A stretch of 15,197 nucleotides of DNA. Source: JAWLFY01 sp964462125 (lineage in GTDB: Bacteria; Planctomycetota; Planctomycetia; Pirellulales; Pirellulaceae). The number at the start of each line of letters is the position of its first letter. Position 1 is the stretch's first letter. The DNA lies in assembly GCA_964462125.1 (NCBI GenBank), contig CAYWXT010000126.1:1-15197 (forward strand). The letters run 5' to 3'. Both the position numbers and the translations under genes were made by a program. This document shows positions 6,951 to 14,163 of the stretch, piece by piece. The notes beneath the pieces are model-generated. The model worked only from the letters and a program-made list of their open reading frames with translations. It had not been told where the DNA came from and did not search any database.

Positions 6951-8339
6951 TTAGCGGATGATCGTCAGGAGGTTGTCCAGGATCTCCTTCTCGGGATCGA
7001 TCTCGGGGCGTGTGGGGGAGACGAGCCGTGGATCTTCCTGCAGGTCGTAGCTCCACAGGTAAGCTTCGTCACCGGCAACCTCGTACCCGAAGGGGCCGGC
7101 GGAGACAGTGTTCCAGTCGCTTGCCGGCAACCCGGCTTGTACCAACTCGCGAAGCGCCTCCGGCCAGCGTTGTTCTTGAAGCTGAAACCGCTTGATCGCC
7201 AACGCGGTTTGCGAGAATCGGCGCGAGTCCTCCTCTCGCTCGATTACCGCGGCAAAGTCCGCGGTGGCTGGAAGCAAGGATCGATGCATTTGTCCCAGCG
7301 TCAACAACATCGACGGCGGCGACGAACCGTCGCCTGCCCAAGTCCGTTCCCAGGCCGCGGCGCGCTGCGACAAGCCATCGAGTCCCCCGGCACCGATGCT
7401 CTCCATGTCCCGATAAGTTTCCAGAAGTCGCATTCGTGACGATGGCAGGGCGAACATCCACTGTACCGCCACCCGGGAGACGTCAACCGGTTGCCAATGA
7501 CTTGGTTCCGACAGCGAGGCGAGCATCATCGCCCGTTCGCCGGCGATGACGCGCTGCCACCTGGAAGCGATGTCAGTGGGCGGGCCGACCTGCTCGGACA
7601 GCTGCTGCAACTGCTCCTCGTCCCAAAGCTCCACGGTCAAGGAACGCCGGATCATGGTGTGATGGACCTGCCGTAGCGCGATCTGGACCATCAGGTCGAC
7701 CATGCACGTCTGGCTGTCGAACGCGTCCGCAGTGCCTCGCATGGAGGCCAATCCGCGCAGTGCCCGATCGGAATCGCGGTGATGGAGCGCGTGCTCGACA
7801 TCCAGATTCAACAAGCGGACGACATTCCGCGAGCTTTGCAGTTGCGGCAGCAGCGTCCCGAACCCTTGAAACGAGATCGGCTGCCAAACGGGCGTGGGAG
7901 GTTCCGCCGCGGTGCGAACCTGGTCAATCACGGGGCGCATCCACTGCAGGAACTGTGCGACCTCCGGTTCCTGCGGCCAAGTTGCAGCCGCTCCAATCTC
8001 GGCCGGTCGTTCGCCGTTGCCGACATAGGGGAGCCGATCGAAGTCGCCGAAGTTCCCCGGCGCCGACTCCACCAGCCGCAGGATCTCGCCCCAGTCGGCC
8101 GTTCTTTCGCGGGAGGTGTTCTCCGCGTACCACTGACTCATCGAGACATCATCGACCGGAATCGCCGCTTGGCGAAGCTGCGTCAACTCGACCTGCACTC
8201 GGTTCGATGCCTGATTCTCCTGGATCGCCAGCGCGACCAGTAGCACGAGAAACAGGGCCAGCGGTATCACGACCAACAGGAACGGCCACCGCAACCAGAA
8301 CGATTTTTTCTCCGACTTCAAAACGTGTGCTTCGTTCAT
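6951..8339 (-). CDS. Membrane-anchored protein of unknown function in the ABC operon
   Basis: I do not recognise this 462-residue protein. It starts with a short polar segment followed by a single hydrophobic helix at about residues 17-39 (LRWPFLLVVIPLALFLVLLVALA), so it is probably anchored with a large domain outside the cytoplasm. The rest is mostly helical in character, with HALHHRDSDRALRGLASMRG around the middle and a Trp/Pro-containing C-terminal part (LQEQRWPEALRELVQAGLP, then AYLWSYDLQEDPRL) that resembles the ending of many planctomycete hypothetical proteins. The ATG at 8339 follows GAGGGAAAGAAG. The gene begins 57 bases after the permease stop on the same strand and is the last of the GntR-ABC operon, so it may be a partner of the transporter. 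No catalytic motif was seen. Confidence 0.75.
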   Translation of the reverse strand: MNEAHVLKSEKKSFWLRWPFLLVVIPLALFLVLLVALAIQENQASNRVQVELTQLRQAAIPVDDVSMSQWYAENTSRERTADWGEILRLVESAPGNFGDFDRLPYVGNGERPAEIGAAATWPQEPEVAQFLQWMRPVIDQVRTAAEPPTPVWQPISFQGFGTLLPQLQSSRNVVRLLNLDVEHALHHRDSDRALRGLASMRGTADAFDSQTCMVDLMVQIALRQVHHTMIRRSLTVELWDEEQLQQLSEQVGPPTDIASRWQRVIAGERAMMLASLSEPSHWQPVDVSRVAVQWMFALPSSRMRLLETYRDMESIGAGGLDGLSQRAAAWERTWAGDGSSPPSMLLTLGQMHRSLLPATADFAAVIEREEDSRRFSQTALAIKRFQLQEQRWPEALRELVQAGLPASDWNTVSAGPFGYEVAGDEAYLWSYDLQEDPRLVSPTRPEIDPEKEILDNLLTIIR

Positions 8340-8396
8340 CTTCTTTCCCTCTGCGGGGATGTTTCAGGGTGGCTCGCGGCAACGTCACGCCCCGGC

Positions 8397-10838
8397 CTAC
8401 CTCCCATTGGTGTTGTTCGATCGATCCGCGTGTCGTTCGGTGGCCAGGCGTTCCCAATCGGCAAACCATTGGCTAGCGATCGCCCGCGGAGACTCGTTGA
8501 GTGATTGATGGACGAATCGATCCAGGTCGTCCGCACGCAGATAAGGTCCCGCCGGACCGATGCCATAGCGTCCCAACGGTTGTCTCCAATACTCGGCAAT
8601 GCGTCGTAAGCGATCCGGTGTGGCCGCCGCCGAGCCCTCTTGGGCCAAGTCCCACAGGTCGGCGACCGCAACTCCAACACGCCGCTGACTGACCCAGCCC
8701 CCTTGGAGTGTGCCGACGTGACGCACAACGTCGTCCAGCGTGTAACCACCCAACGTTGAGGGAACGCGGTTGCGTCTGTCCGCCGTTTGGAATATTTCCC
8801 AACTGAGCGCGATGGCGCGTCGGCGGGCTTGTTGTCTCGATTGTCGGTTCGCGAGCATCGCCGCGGTGGCTTCGTAGAGCGATTCACCCAGCCATTGCCT
8901 GGCTTGATCCTGGCCTAGTTCCGCAAGCAACCAGATCTCGATCAGGTCGGCGGTGTCCTGATCACGCAGTTGGAAACTGCGCCGCATCTCCGTGGTGATG
9001 TCGACGAGCATTCGAATCGCTCGCCGGTAACGCTGTTGTGAATGGGGCACGTCGTCAGACTCACTCGCCTCGCTTGGTTCGTCCGTGATTGATGTCGATG
9101 CTGGCGGGACCGACCCCTTGCGGGAGAGCGTGGCGGTGGAGCGGAGGAATTCGATCACGCGCGCGCTGCTGGAACCGATTGGTCGGCTCGATTCTGACAA
9201 TTGGGTTTCGATATGATCGAGCTGGTCATCGACACGCTCCGCAGGGGTCGTCTCGGGAGAGAGCGATGATTCCGGTTCTCCTAAAACCAGTTCGGTGGTC
9301 CAGACCCGGTAGGGTTGCGACTGGCGAGCCAACGCACGGATTTCACTGGCCGCCTTGTCGGGCATCGCGGGTTGGCGGGCGATGGCAATCAACAGGGGCA
9401 TGGCGGGCAGAAGAATGACGACCGTCAGGAATGCCGTGTGACTGGCCCAGTAGGTGAAGCCCAGTCGCCGATCCATCCACCGCCGGGTCATCGTGCGGGT
9501 AGCGATCACGGGAACCGCCAGGAGCAACAGGGCGAGCCACCATGGGGTCCCCAACATCCCGATTGCGAAACTGCCGTAGCCAATCGCCACCAACGCCACC
9601 AGCGGAGCGGAGATGGCCGAAACGATCGGGCTGACAATCACCTGGCCCAGCCACTGGCTGAAGACGTAGATCACCACAGCCACCAGAGTGAACGACGCCA
9701 ACGCGGGGCCGACCTCGCCGAACGTTTCCCAACTCCAGTCGGTCGCCAAAAGACTCACCAGTAACAGGAGCAAAACGAACAGCGCGAGCAGGCTGGCGGG
9801 CGCCGCGTGCCGGGTATACCAAGTCGCTCGAGGTGAAATGCCGCGGTCGGACAAGAACCGAATCCGCTGGTTCAGCACGTCACTTTGAAACACGCTGACC
9901 CCCAACCAACTGATCGCCACGAGCCCCAACATTGAAGCAAACACGATCCGTCCACCGCCCGTCTGGTTCAGGTCCGCCGTACCAAGGACCAGCGTCGTGA
10001 TGGCGAGCATCACCGTGAGCCCGACGAGGACGCCGCGGCTCTGAAGAACAAACTGCCAGACAAGTGCCGGCAGTGGCGATTGAATCCGACCGTAACCCGC
10101 TCGCTGGAATGTCACACGATCGCGCACCGCCGCGGCAAACCCGCTCCCTTCAAACCACCCTCCGGCCGCCGCGGGGGCCAAGGCACGACGCCCGAACCGA
10201 TCGGTGAGCCAGGCGGCAACAGCGACGCCAACCAACTGGCAGGCAAGCAACGTTCCAGCCGTTGGTCTCGGCAACGGGGGCGTTTGCCAAACCCACCTGT
10301 CAATCACGTCGGCGAAGATGTACGGCAACGTCGCTACCGGGACGACCAACAGCAGCGCGACCAGGGCCGATCGAACCCGCCATGCCAACGCGAATCCGGC
10401 AAGCAGTACGAACAGGGTGTGCAAGGGGAGCGACATCCAGAGATCCTTCGGCGCTCGCCCAGGCGGAAGCGACCTCATCGCCTCGGCGAGAAACAGGCCG
10501 CTCAGCAGCCACAAGACGGCAAGCCCGACCAGGGCCGCCCCCACCTTGACCCGCACGATCCGCCGCGCGGTAATCGGCAAACTCGAGAGCCAGTCGATCG
10601 TCCGCAGTTCCTTCTCATAGCCGACAAGTAACGCCCCTGCCCCGGCAGCGAACAACCCCGGCATCCACAACAGAATGAATCCAGAGGCTTCCCATGGATT
10701 TCCTTCTGTGAGCCAGGCGAGCAGCGCGATCGGGGCCACCACCAGCAGCGGCAGCAGGATGACCAGCGGGAGCAACTGCCGAAGCTCTTTCCACCACAAT
10801 CGCTGCAAAGCGAGTCGGTCGTTCATCGGTTCACTCAT
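8397..10838 (-). CDS. Large ABC-2-like permease with duplicated membrane module and C-terminal soluble region
   Basis: The 813-residue protein is the membrane partner of the ATPase encoded just upstream. Residues 1-490 hold about twelve hydrophobic segments in two similar blocks. Block one begins WWKELRQLLPL (15-25) and carries EKELRTIDWLSSLPITARR (75-93), the amphipathic loop typical of ABC-2 permeases. Block two begins LVWQFVLQSRGVLVG (259-273) and carries QSDVLNQRIRFLSDRGISPR (318-337) in the matching place. This suggests two fused permease halves. Residues from about 490 to 813 are hydrophilic, with a low-complexity Ser/Glu-rich linker (about 545-600) and then a helical region of unknown function. 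The ATG at 10838 is chosen because the frame upstream, to 10883, is read from the dispersed repeat (peptide RGQDSF) and is not native; 10826 is an alternative. A solute cannot be named. Confidence 0.8.
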   Translation of the reverse strand: MSEPMNDRLALQRLWWKELRQLLPLVILLPLLVVAPIALLAWLTEGNPWEASGFILLWMPGLFAAGAGALLVGYEKELRTIDWLSSLPITARRIVRVKVGAALVGLAVLWLLSGLFLAEAMRSLPPGRAPKDLWMSLPLHTLFVLLAGFALAWRVRSALVALLLVVPVATLPYIFADVIDRWVWQTPPLPRPTAGTLLACQLVGVAVAAWLTDRFGRRALAPAAAGGWFEGSGFAAAVRDRVTFQRAGYGRIQSPLPALVWQFVLQSRGVLVGLTVMLAITTLVLGTADLNQTGGGRIVFASMLGLVAISWLGVSVFQSDVLNQRIRFLSDRGISPRATWYTRHAAPASLLALFVLLLLLVSLLATDWSWETFGEVGPALASFTLVAVVIYVFSQWLGQVIVSPIVSAISAPLVALVAIGYGSFAIGMLGTPWWLALLLLAVPVIATRTMTRRWMDRRLGFTYWASHTAFLTVVILLPAMPLLIAIARQPAMPDKAASEIRALARQSQPYRVWTTELVLGEPESSLSPETTPAERVDDQLDHIETQLSESSRPIGSSSARVIEFLRSTATLSRKGSVPPASTSITDEPSEASESDDVPHSQQRYRRAIRMLVDITTEMRRSFQLRDQDTADLIEIWLLAELGQDQARQWLGESLYEATAAMLANRQSRQQARRRAIALSWEIFQTADRRNRVPSTLGGYTLDDVVRHVGTLQGGWVSQRRVGVAVADLWDLAQEGSAAATPDRLRRIAEYWRQPLGRYGIGPAGPYLRADDLDRFVHQSLNESPRAIASQWFADWERLATERHADRSNNTNGR

Positions 10839-10850
10839 CGTTGTTTTGGT

Positions 10851-10910
10851 CAAAAAAGAGTCCTGACCCCTTTTCTGGCTCAAAAAAGAGTCCTGACCCC
10901 TTTTCTGGCT
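10851..10910. repeat. Tandem pair of the dispersed element, 30-base unit repeated twice
   Basis: Positions 10851-10880 and 10881-10910 are identical 30-base units: C, A6, GAGTCCTGACCCC, T4, CTGGCT. They fill most of the 70-base gap between the ATPase stop (10909-10911) and the permease start (10838). The ATPase stop codon TAG overlaps the edge of the second unit. These are copies 2 and 3 of the element in this window. Confidence 0.9.
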
Positions 10911-11886
10911 AGGCTACGTCGGGCACGGTGGAGGCGCGTGGGTCGGTCGACGGCCCGACCATCGGACCGTTGCCGCGGACGCAGGCGGCGAAGAGTTCGT
11001 CGAGCGTGGCGTTACGCAGCCGCACGCCAGCGACCCCAGGGCGCGACTTCCAGTGGTCGAGGCCTTCTTCCGTGATGCCGCGAACGATCATCCGCCGCTG
11101 ACGTCCCTCGGCTTGATCGCTCAACACCTCTGCCGGCGGTTCGAGGTGCGGGAGCTCGGCCAGCGGGTCGTCCAAGCTAACGGTGACTTCGCTGACCGTT
11201 TCCCGCAGGTGGCCTAGGGAATCGGAGATGCAGAACTTGCCCTCGTGAAGAATCGCGACCGTGTCGGCGACCCGCTCGACCTCGTTGATCTGGTGACTGG
11301 AGAGCAACACGGTGCGTCCGGTCGCGGCGCGATCGAGCATGCTTTCCAGAAACTCGCGGCGGACCAGCGGGTCGAGTCCCGCTGTGGGCTCGTCCAAGAT
11401 CAACAGTTCCGGGTCGTGGGCCAGGGCAAGAGCCAGGGCGACCTTGGCTCGCTGCCCCTTGCTCAAGTGCCGAATCTTGCGGTCCTCGGCGACCTCGTAG
11501 CGGACGATCGCGTCGCGGTAACGTTCCGCGAAACCTGGCGGGTAAAACGAGGCCGCGAACCAACCGATCTCGCCGACCCGCATCCAGTCGTACAGCGCCG
11601 GGGCGTCGGCGACGTACCCGACCCGGCGACGGATCTCCAAGGCGTCTCGGGCCGGATCGAGCCCCAGTACTTGGAACGTGCCGGCGGTCGGCTGTAGGAA
11701 TCCGGTCAGTGCCCGAATCAGGGTCGTCTTGCCAGCACCGTTTTCCCCCAGCAGCGCCAAGACCGAGCCGCGGGGTACATCGAGTGAAACGTTGCGAAGT
11801 GCCTCGCAACCGGGAAACGTGACCGTCAACTGGTCGATGGAGATGACCCTCTCCTCCATCGGCGTCTGCGTGGTCGGCGGTGACAT
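10909..11886 (-). CDS. ABC transporter ATP-binding protein, YtrB-like
   Basis: This 325-residue ATPase has the complete nucleotide-binding set: Walker A GENGAGKTT (47-55), signature LSKGQ (141-145), Walker B LLILDEP (161-167) with catalytic Glu166, the D-loop AGLDP (169-173) and the H-loop His198 in SSHQINEVE. The Q-loop position reads GYVADAPALYDWM, without the usual Gln, as is common in the YtrB-like subgroup that pairs with GntR regulators. Residues after about 235 form an accessory region ending DELFAACVRGN. The ATG at 11886 follows GAGGAG at a 7-base spacing. The regulator gene ends 30 bases upstream and the permease starts 70 bases downstream, so the three form an operon. It should power export, or membrane extraction, by the adjacent permease. 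Confidence 0.92.
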   Translation of the reverse strand: MSPPTTQTPMEERVISIDQLTVTFPGCEALRNVSLDVPRGSVLALLGENGAGKTTLIRALTGFLQPTAGTFQVLGLDPARDALEIRRRVGYVADAPALYDWMRVGEIGWFAASFYPPGFAERYRDAIVRYEVAEDRKIRHLSKGQRAKVALALALAHDPELLILDEPTAGLDPLVRREFLESMLDRAATGRTVLLSSHQINEVERVADTVAILHEGKFCISDSLGHLRETVSEVTVSLDDPLAELPHLEPPAEVLSDQAEGRQRRMIVRGITEEGLDHWKSRPGVAGVRLRNATLDELFAACVRGNGPMVGPSTDPRASTVPDVA

Positions 11887-11907
11887 GCGGGAACTCCTCG
11901 GTTAAGC

Positions 11908-11978
11908 AAAAAGGGGTCAGGACTCTTTTTGGGGCGTTTCGTCGCCGGGGACCGAAAAAAGAGTCCTGACCCCTTTTT
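11908..11978. repeat. Inverted pair of the dispersed element inside the 3' end of the GntR gene
   Basis: One copy at 11908-11930 (reverse orientation) and one at 11955-11978 (forward orientation) flank 24 bases of GC-rich sequence. As near-perfect inverted repeats they could fold into a long hairpin. The pair overlaps the last codons and stop of the GntR gene, and lies just before the ribosome-binding site of the ATPase. The arrangement resembles a REPIN (paired REP elements). These are copies 4 and 5. Confidence 0.85.
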
Positions 11979-12357
11979 CGTCTTCGAGCTGGGACAGTTG
12001 GTTGTCGGTGATTTGACGGACCTCGTCGGCAGAGAGGCCGGCATGGAGCGCTTCGGCCAAGGCGCTGCGCAGTCGCTCGGCAATCAGGCTTCGCCGTGCC
12101 TCGACGCAAACGTCGATCGCTTCGGCACGCACCGCCAAGCCACGCCCGCGCAGCGACTCCAGCGCCCCGTCGGCCTGCAGCTGCTGGAACGCCCGCTGGA
12201 TCGTATTGGGGTTGATCGTCAGCTGCTGGCTCAGCACCCGGACACTGGGGAGCCGTTGGCCGGGACGGAGCGTTCCCTCGGCGATCGCAAACTTCACCTG
12301 CCGCACGATCTGCTCGTAGATCGCCACCCCGTTGTTGGGCTCAATGGAAAAGAACAT
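11917..12357 (-). CDS. GntR-family regulator, YtrA subfamily, with repeat-encoded C-terminus
   Basis: The protein has 146 residues. The N-terminal winged helix is clear: IYEQIVRQVKFAIAEGTLRPGQRLPSVRVLSQQL (14-47), then TINPNTIQRAFQQLQADGALESLRGRGLAV (48-77). A short helical effector tail follows, the size seen in YtrA-type GntR regulators (about 120-130 residues), which control ABC operons responding to cell-envelope damage. The native end is probably near LSQLEDE (about 123-129). The remaining residues, KGVRTLFSVPGDETPQKES, are encoded by the two inverted copies of the dispersed element, and the TGA stop itself lies in the element. The ATG at 12357 is the natural start. A perfect inverted repeat 32 bases upstream is the likely binding site. 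The gene heads the operon with the ATPase, permease and 462-residue protein. Confidence 0.9.
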   Translation of the reverse strand: MFFSIEPNNGVAIYEQIVRQVKFAIAEGTLRPGQRLPSVRVLSQQLTINPNTIQRAFQQLQADGALESLRGRGLAVRAEAIDVCVEARRSLIAERLRSALAEALHAGLSADEVRQITDNQLSQLEDEKGVRTLFSVPGDETPQKES

Positions 12358-12388
12358 CGCTCGTCCTCGCGGACATCGGCACTGACTA

Positions 12389-12410
12389 GTGTACTAGCGA
12401 GATAGTACAC
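12389..12410 (-). promoter_or_regulatory. GntR/YtrA-type operator
   Basis: GTGTACTA (12389-12396) and TAGTACAC (12403-12410) are perfect 8-base arms around a 6-base spacer. YtrA-type regulators bind such symmetric sites over their own promoter. On the minus strand TACTAT within the site could serve as -10, with TTGCTT 17 bases upstream as a weak -35. The site also lies upstream of the divergent uridylyltransferase gene. Confidence 0.75.
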
Positions 12411-12453
12411 AGATGATTCAAGCAAAGCAAGCCGCTTTTCTTGCGTCAGACCC

Positions 12454-12478
12454 AAAAAAGAGTCCTGACCCCTTTTTT
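12454..12478. repeat. Dispersed element, copy 6
   Basis: Six A, GAGTCCTGACCCC, six T, forward orientation. It lies in the divergent region between the GntR gene and the uridylyltransferase gene. On the plus strand it is read in frame with the latter (peptide KRVLTPF), but upstream of the likely start. Confidence 0.85.
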
Positions 12479-12493
12479 GATCGGCCGGGCGGG

Positions 12494-12499
12494 TACAAT
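12494..12499 (+). promoter_or_regulatory. Possible -10 box for the uridylyltransferase gene
   Basis: TACAAT matches five of six bases of the -10 consensus, 62 bases before the ATG at 12561. No good -35 is seen: the position 17 bases upstream falls in the T tract of the dispersed element at 12454-12478. Confidence 0.3.
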
Positions 12500-12560
12500 C
12501 GGGGGCCTTGTCAAGTCGCTTCGTTCCAGCCGTTCAACTTTCGTCGTAATCCAGGGACTG

Positions 12561-13967
12561 ATGGATATCAATCGCGAGACGCTCGAAGCACGCCTTGCCC
12601 GTTACGGCCAGGGGCACCTGTTGCAGTTTTGGGACGAGCTCGATGAGGCTGGTCGGGGGCGATTGGCGGAGCAGATCGCCGAGCTCGACTTGGACCAATT
12701 ATCACAATTGATCGCCGGGGAGGATCCCAAGCCCGACTTCGCCGCGCTGGCGGCCTCGGCGGAGCCGCCGCCGGCGGTGCGCGCCGACGGCAGTGGAGCG
12801 GCGTGGTCGGTGGCCGAGGCGACCGCGCGGGGGGAGGCGGCACTGGCGGCAGGGAAGGTGGCGGCGGTGTTGGTCGCCGGTGGGCAGGGAACGCGTTTGG
12901 GGTTCGACCAGCCCAAGGGGATGTTTCCGATCGGACCGGTCTCGGGGCGTACATTATTCGAAATCTTCGCTGCCCGCTTGAGGGGGATCGAGCGCCGCTA
13001 TGGCCGCCCGTTGCCGCTTTACCTGATGACCAGCGCAGCGACCGATGCGGAGACCCGCGAGTACTTCGAGTCGCATGATTTTCTCGCGCTCGACCGGGAT
13101 CACGTCCGGATCTTTCAGCAGGGAACGATGCCGGCGGTCGATGCCGAGACCGGGGAGCTGTTGTTGGCGGAGAAAGACTCGTTGGCCCTCAGCCCGGACG
13201 GTCATGGGGGAACGGTCCGGGGGCTCGACCGCAGCGGGTCTTTGGACGACATGGAGCGGCGTGGGATCGAGCAGATTTTTTACTTTCAGGTCGACAACCC
13301 CTTGGTGGCACTCTGCGATCCGACCCTGATCGGCCATCACCTGCGCGCTGGCAGTGAGATGACGACTCAGGTGGTCCGCAAGCGATTTCCGACCGAGCGG
13401 GTTGGCAACGTCGTGATGGTCGACGGGCGGGTCCAGATCATCGAGTACAGCGATCTGCCTGACGAGGCTGCCCGCGCGACCCAACCCGACGGTTCGTTGC
13501 GGTTGTGGGCGGGGAACATTGCCGTTCACGTGATCGACCGGGCGTTTTTGCGGCGGATCGCGCGATCCGACCAGGGACTCCCCTTCCATCGGGCCTCGAA
13601 ACGAGTGCCGTACATCGCCCCTTCGGGGCAGCGGGTGGAGCCGGAGGGTTTGAACGCGACGAAGTTCGAGCGGTTCATCTTCGACCTGCTACCGGCGGCG
13701 GAGAACGCCTTTGTGGCCGAAACGTTGGCCGAGGAGTCCTTTGCACCGGTGAAGAACGCCGACGGAGCGGCAACAGACACTGCCGAAACCGCCCGCGCGG
13801 CCATGGTCGCCCTGCACCGGCGTTGGCTGCAGGAGGCGGGGGTTGAGGTTAAAGAGGGAATCCAGGTCGAGATTGACCCCGAATTTGCGCTCTCACCGGA
13901 GGAGTTGTCGAAAAAGTTGTCCACAAAATCGCGAATCGAATCGAACCGGTTTCTGACTTTCGATTAA
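12561..13967 (+). CDS. UAP1-like UDPGP-family uridylyltransferase (UTP:N-acetylhexosamine-1-phosphate)
   Basis: The 468-residue protein joins UTP with a sugar 1-phosphate, releasing pyrophosphate. The nucleotide-binding loop is AGGQGTRLGFDQPKG (106-120). Other UAP1 landmarks follow in order: FQQGTMPAVD, LSPDGHGG, DDMERRGIEQIFYFQVDNPL (Asp245 as likely metal/UTP ligand), TERVGNVV, EYSDLPDE (295-302), WAGNIAVHV, FHRASKRVPYI with Lys347, LNATKFERFIFDLLP and FAPVKNADG. This order matches the eukaryotic UDP-N-acetylglucosamine pyrophosphorylase (UAP1/AGX) rather than bacterial GlmU or GalU. UDP-GlcNAc is the likely product, though closely related enzymes use other hexoses. The ATG at 12561 follows AGGGA and opens MDINRETLEARLARYGQ, as in relatives. 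The longer frame back to 12441 is rejected because it reads through the dispersed element. The adjacent operator at 12389-12410 may also influence it. Confidence 0.88.
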   Translation: MDINRETLEARLARYGQGHLLQFWDELDEAGRGRLAEQIAELDLDQLSQLIAGEDPKPDFAALAASAEPPPAVRADGSGAAWSVAEATARGEAALAAGKVAAVLVAGGQGTRLGFDQPKGMFPIGPVSGRTLFEIFAARLRGIERRYGRPLPLYLMTSAATDAETREYFESHDFLALDRDHVRIFQQGTMPAVDAETGELLLAEKDSLALSPDGHGGTVRGLDRSGSLDDMERRGIEQIFYFQVDNPLVALCDPTLIGHHLRAGSEMTTQVVRKRFPTERVGNVVMVDGRVQIIEYSDLPDEAARATQPDGSLRLWAGNIAVHVIDRAFLRRIARSDQGLPFHRASKRVPYIAPSGQRVEPEGLNATKFERFIFDLLPAAENAFVAETLAEESFAPVKNADGAATDTAETARAAMVALHRRWLQEAGVEVKEGIQVEIDPEFALSPEELSKKLSTKSRIESNRFLTFD

Positions 13968-14163
13968 AATCGGGGCGTCGATTCGGCAGGGAATCGCTCT
14001 CTGTCGTGGACACCCCACGCTCAGCCTGTTTTCCTGTGGCTGATCGGCCCCCTTGCCCCACCCGCGGCCCCCCGCCGCATCTCGTGATCGAAACCTTTGG
14101 TGGAATCGCGGGTTCAATCCCAAGAGGCTGTTCTATTTCACCCTCCCTGCCTTCTTTTTTGCC
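13968..14163. other. Intergenic region upstream of the HlyD-type gene
   Basis: These 196 bases have no convincing gene or terminator. A short weak palindrome, CGAT-TAAA-ATCG, overlaps the stop of the uridylyltransferase gene. An in-frame TTG at 14053 would lengthen the next protein, but its codons read as a Pro/Arg-rich non-native stretch. Confidence 0.4.

Noticed and set aside
10839..10883. N-terminal extension of the permease (peptide with RGQDSF)
   Set aside because: It is translated from the dispersed element and lies upstream of a normal ATG at 10838.
10851..10910. Two-unit direct repeat as a CRISPR fragment
   Set aside because: The units are directly adjacent with no spacers between them, match the dispersed element elsewhere, and no cas gene is present.
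12441..12560. N-terminal extension of the uridylyltransferase
   Set aside because: The extra 40 codons read through the dispersed element (KRVLTPF) and the family's normal start (MDINRETLEARL) has its own ATG and ribosome-binding site.
14100..14140. GGGTTCAATCCC as the T arm of a tRNA
   Set aside because: The stem cannot be extended to five pairs and no anticodon or acceptor stem fits around it.
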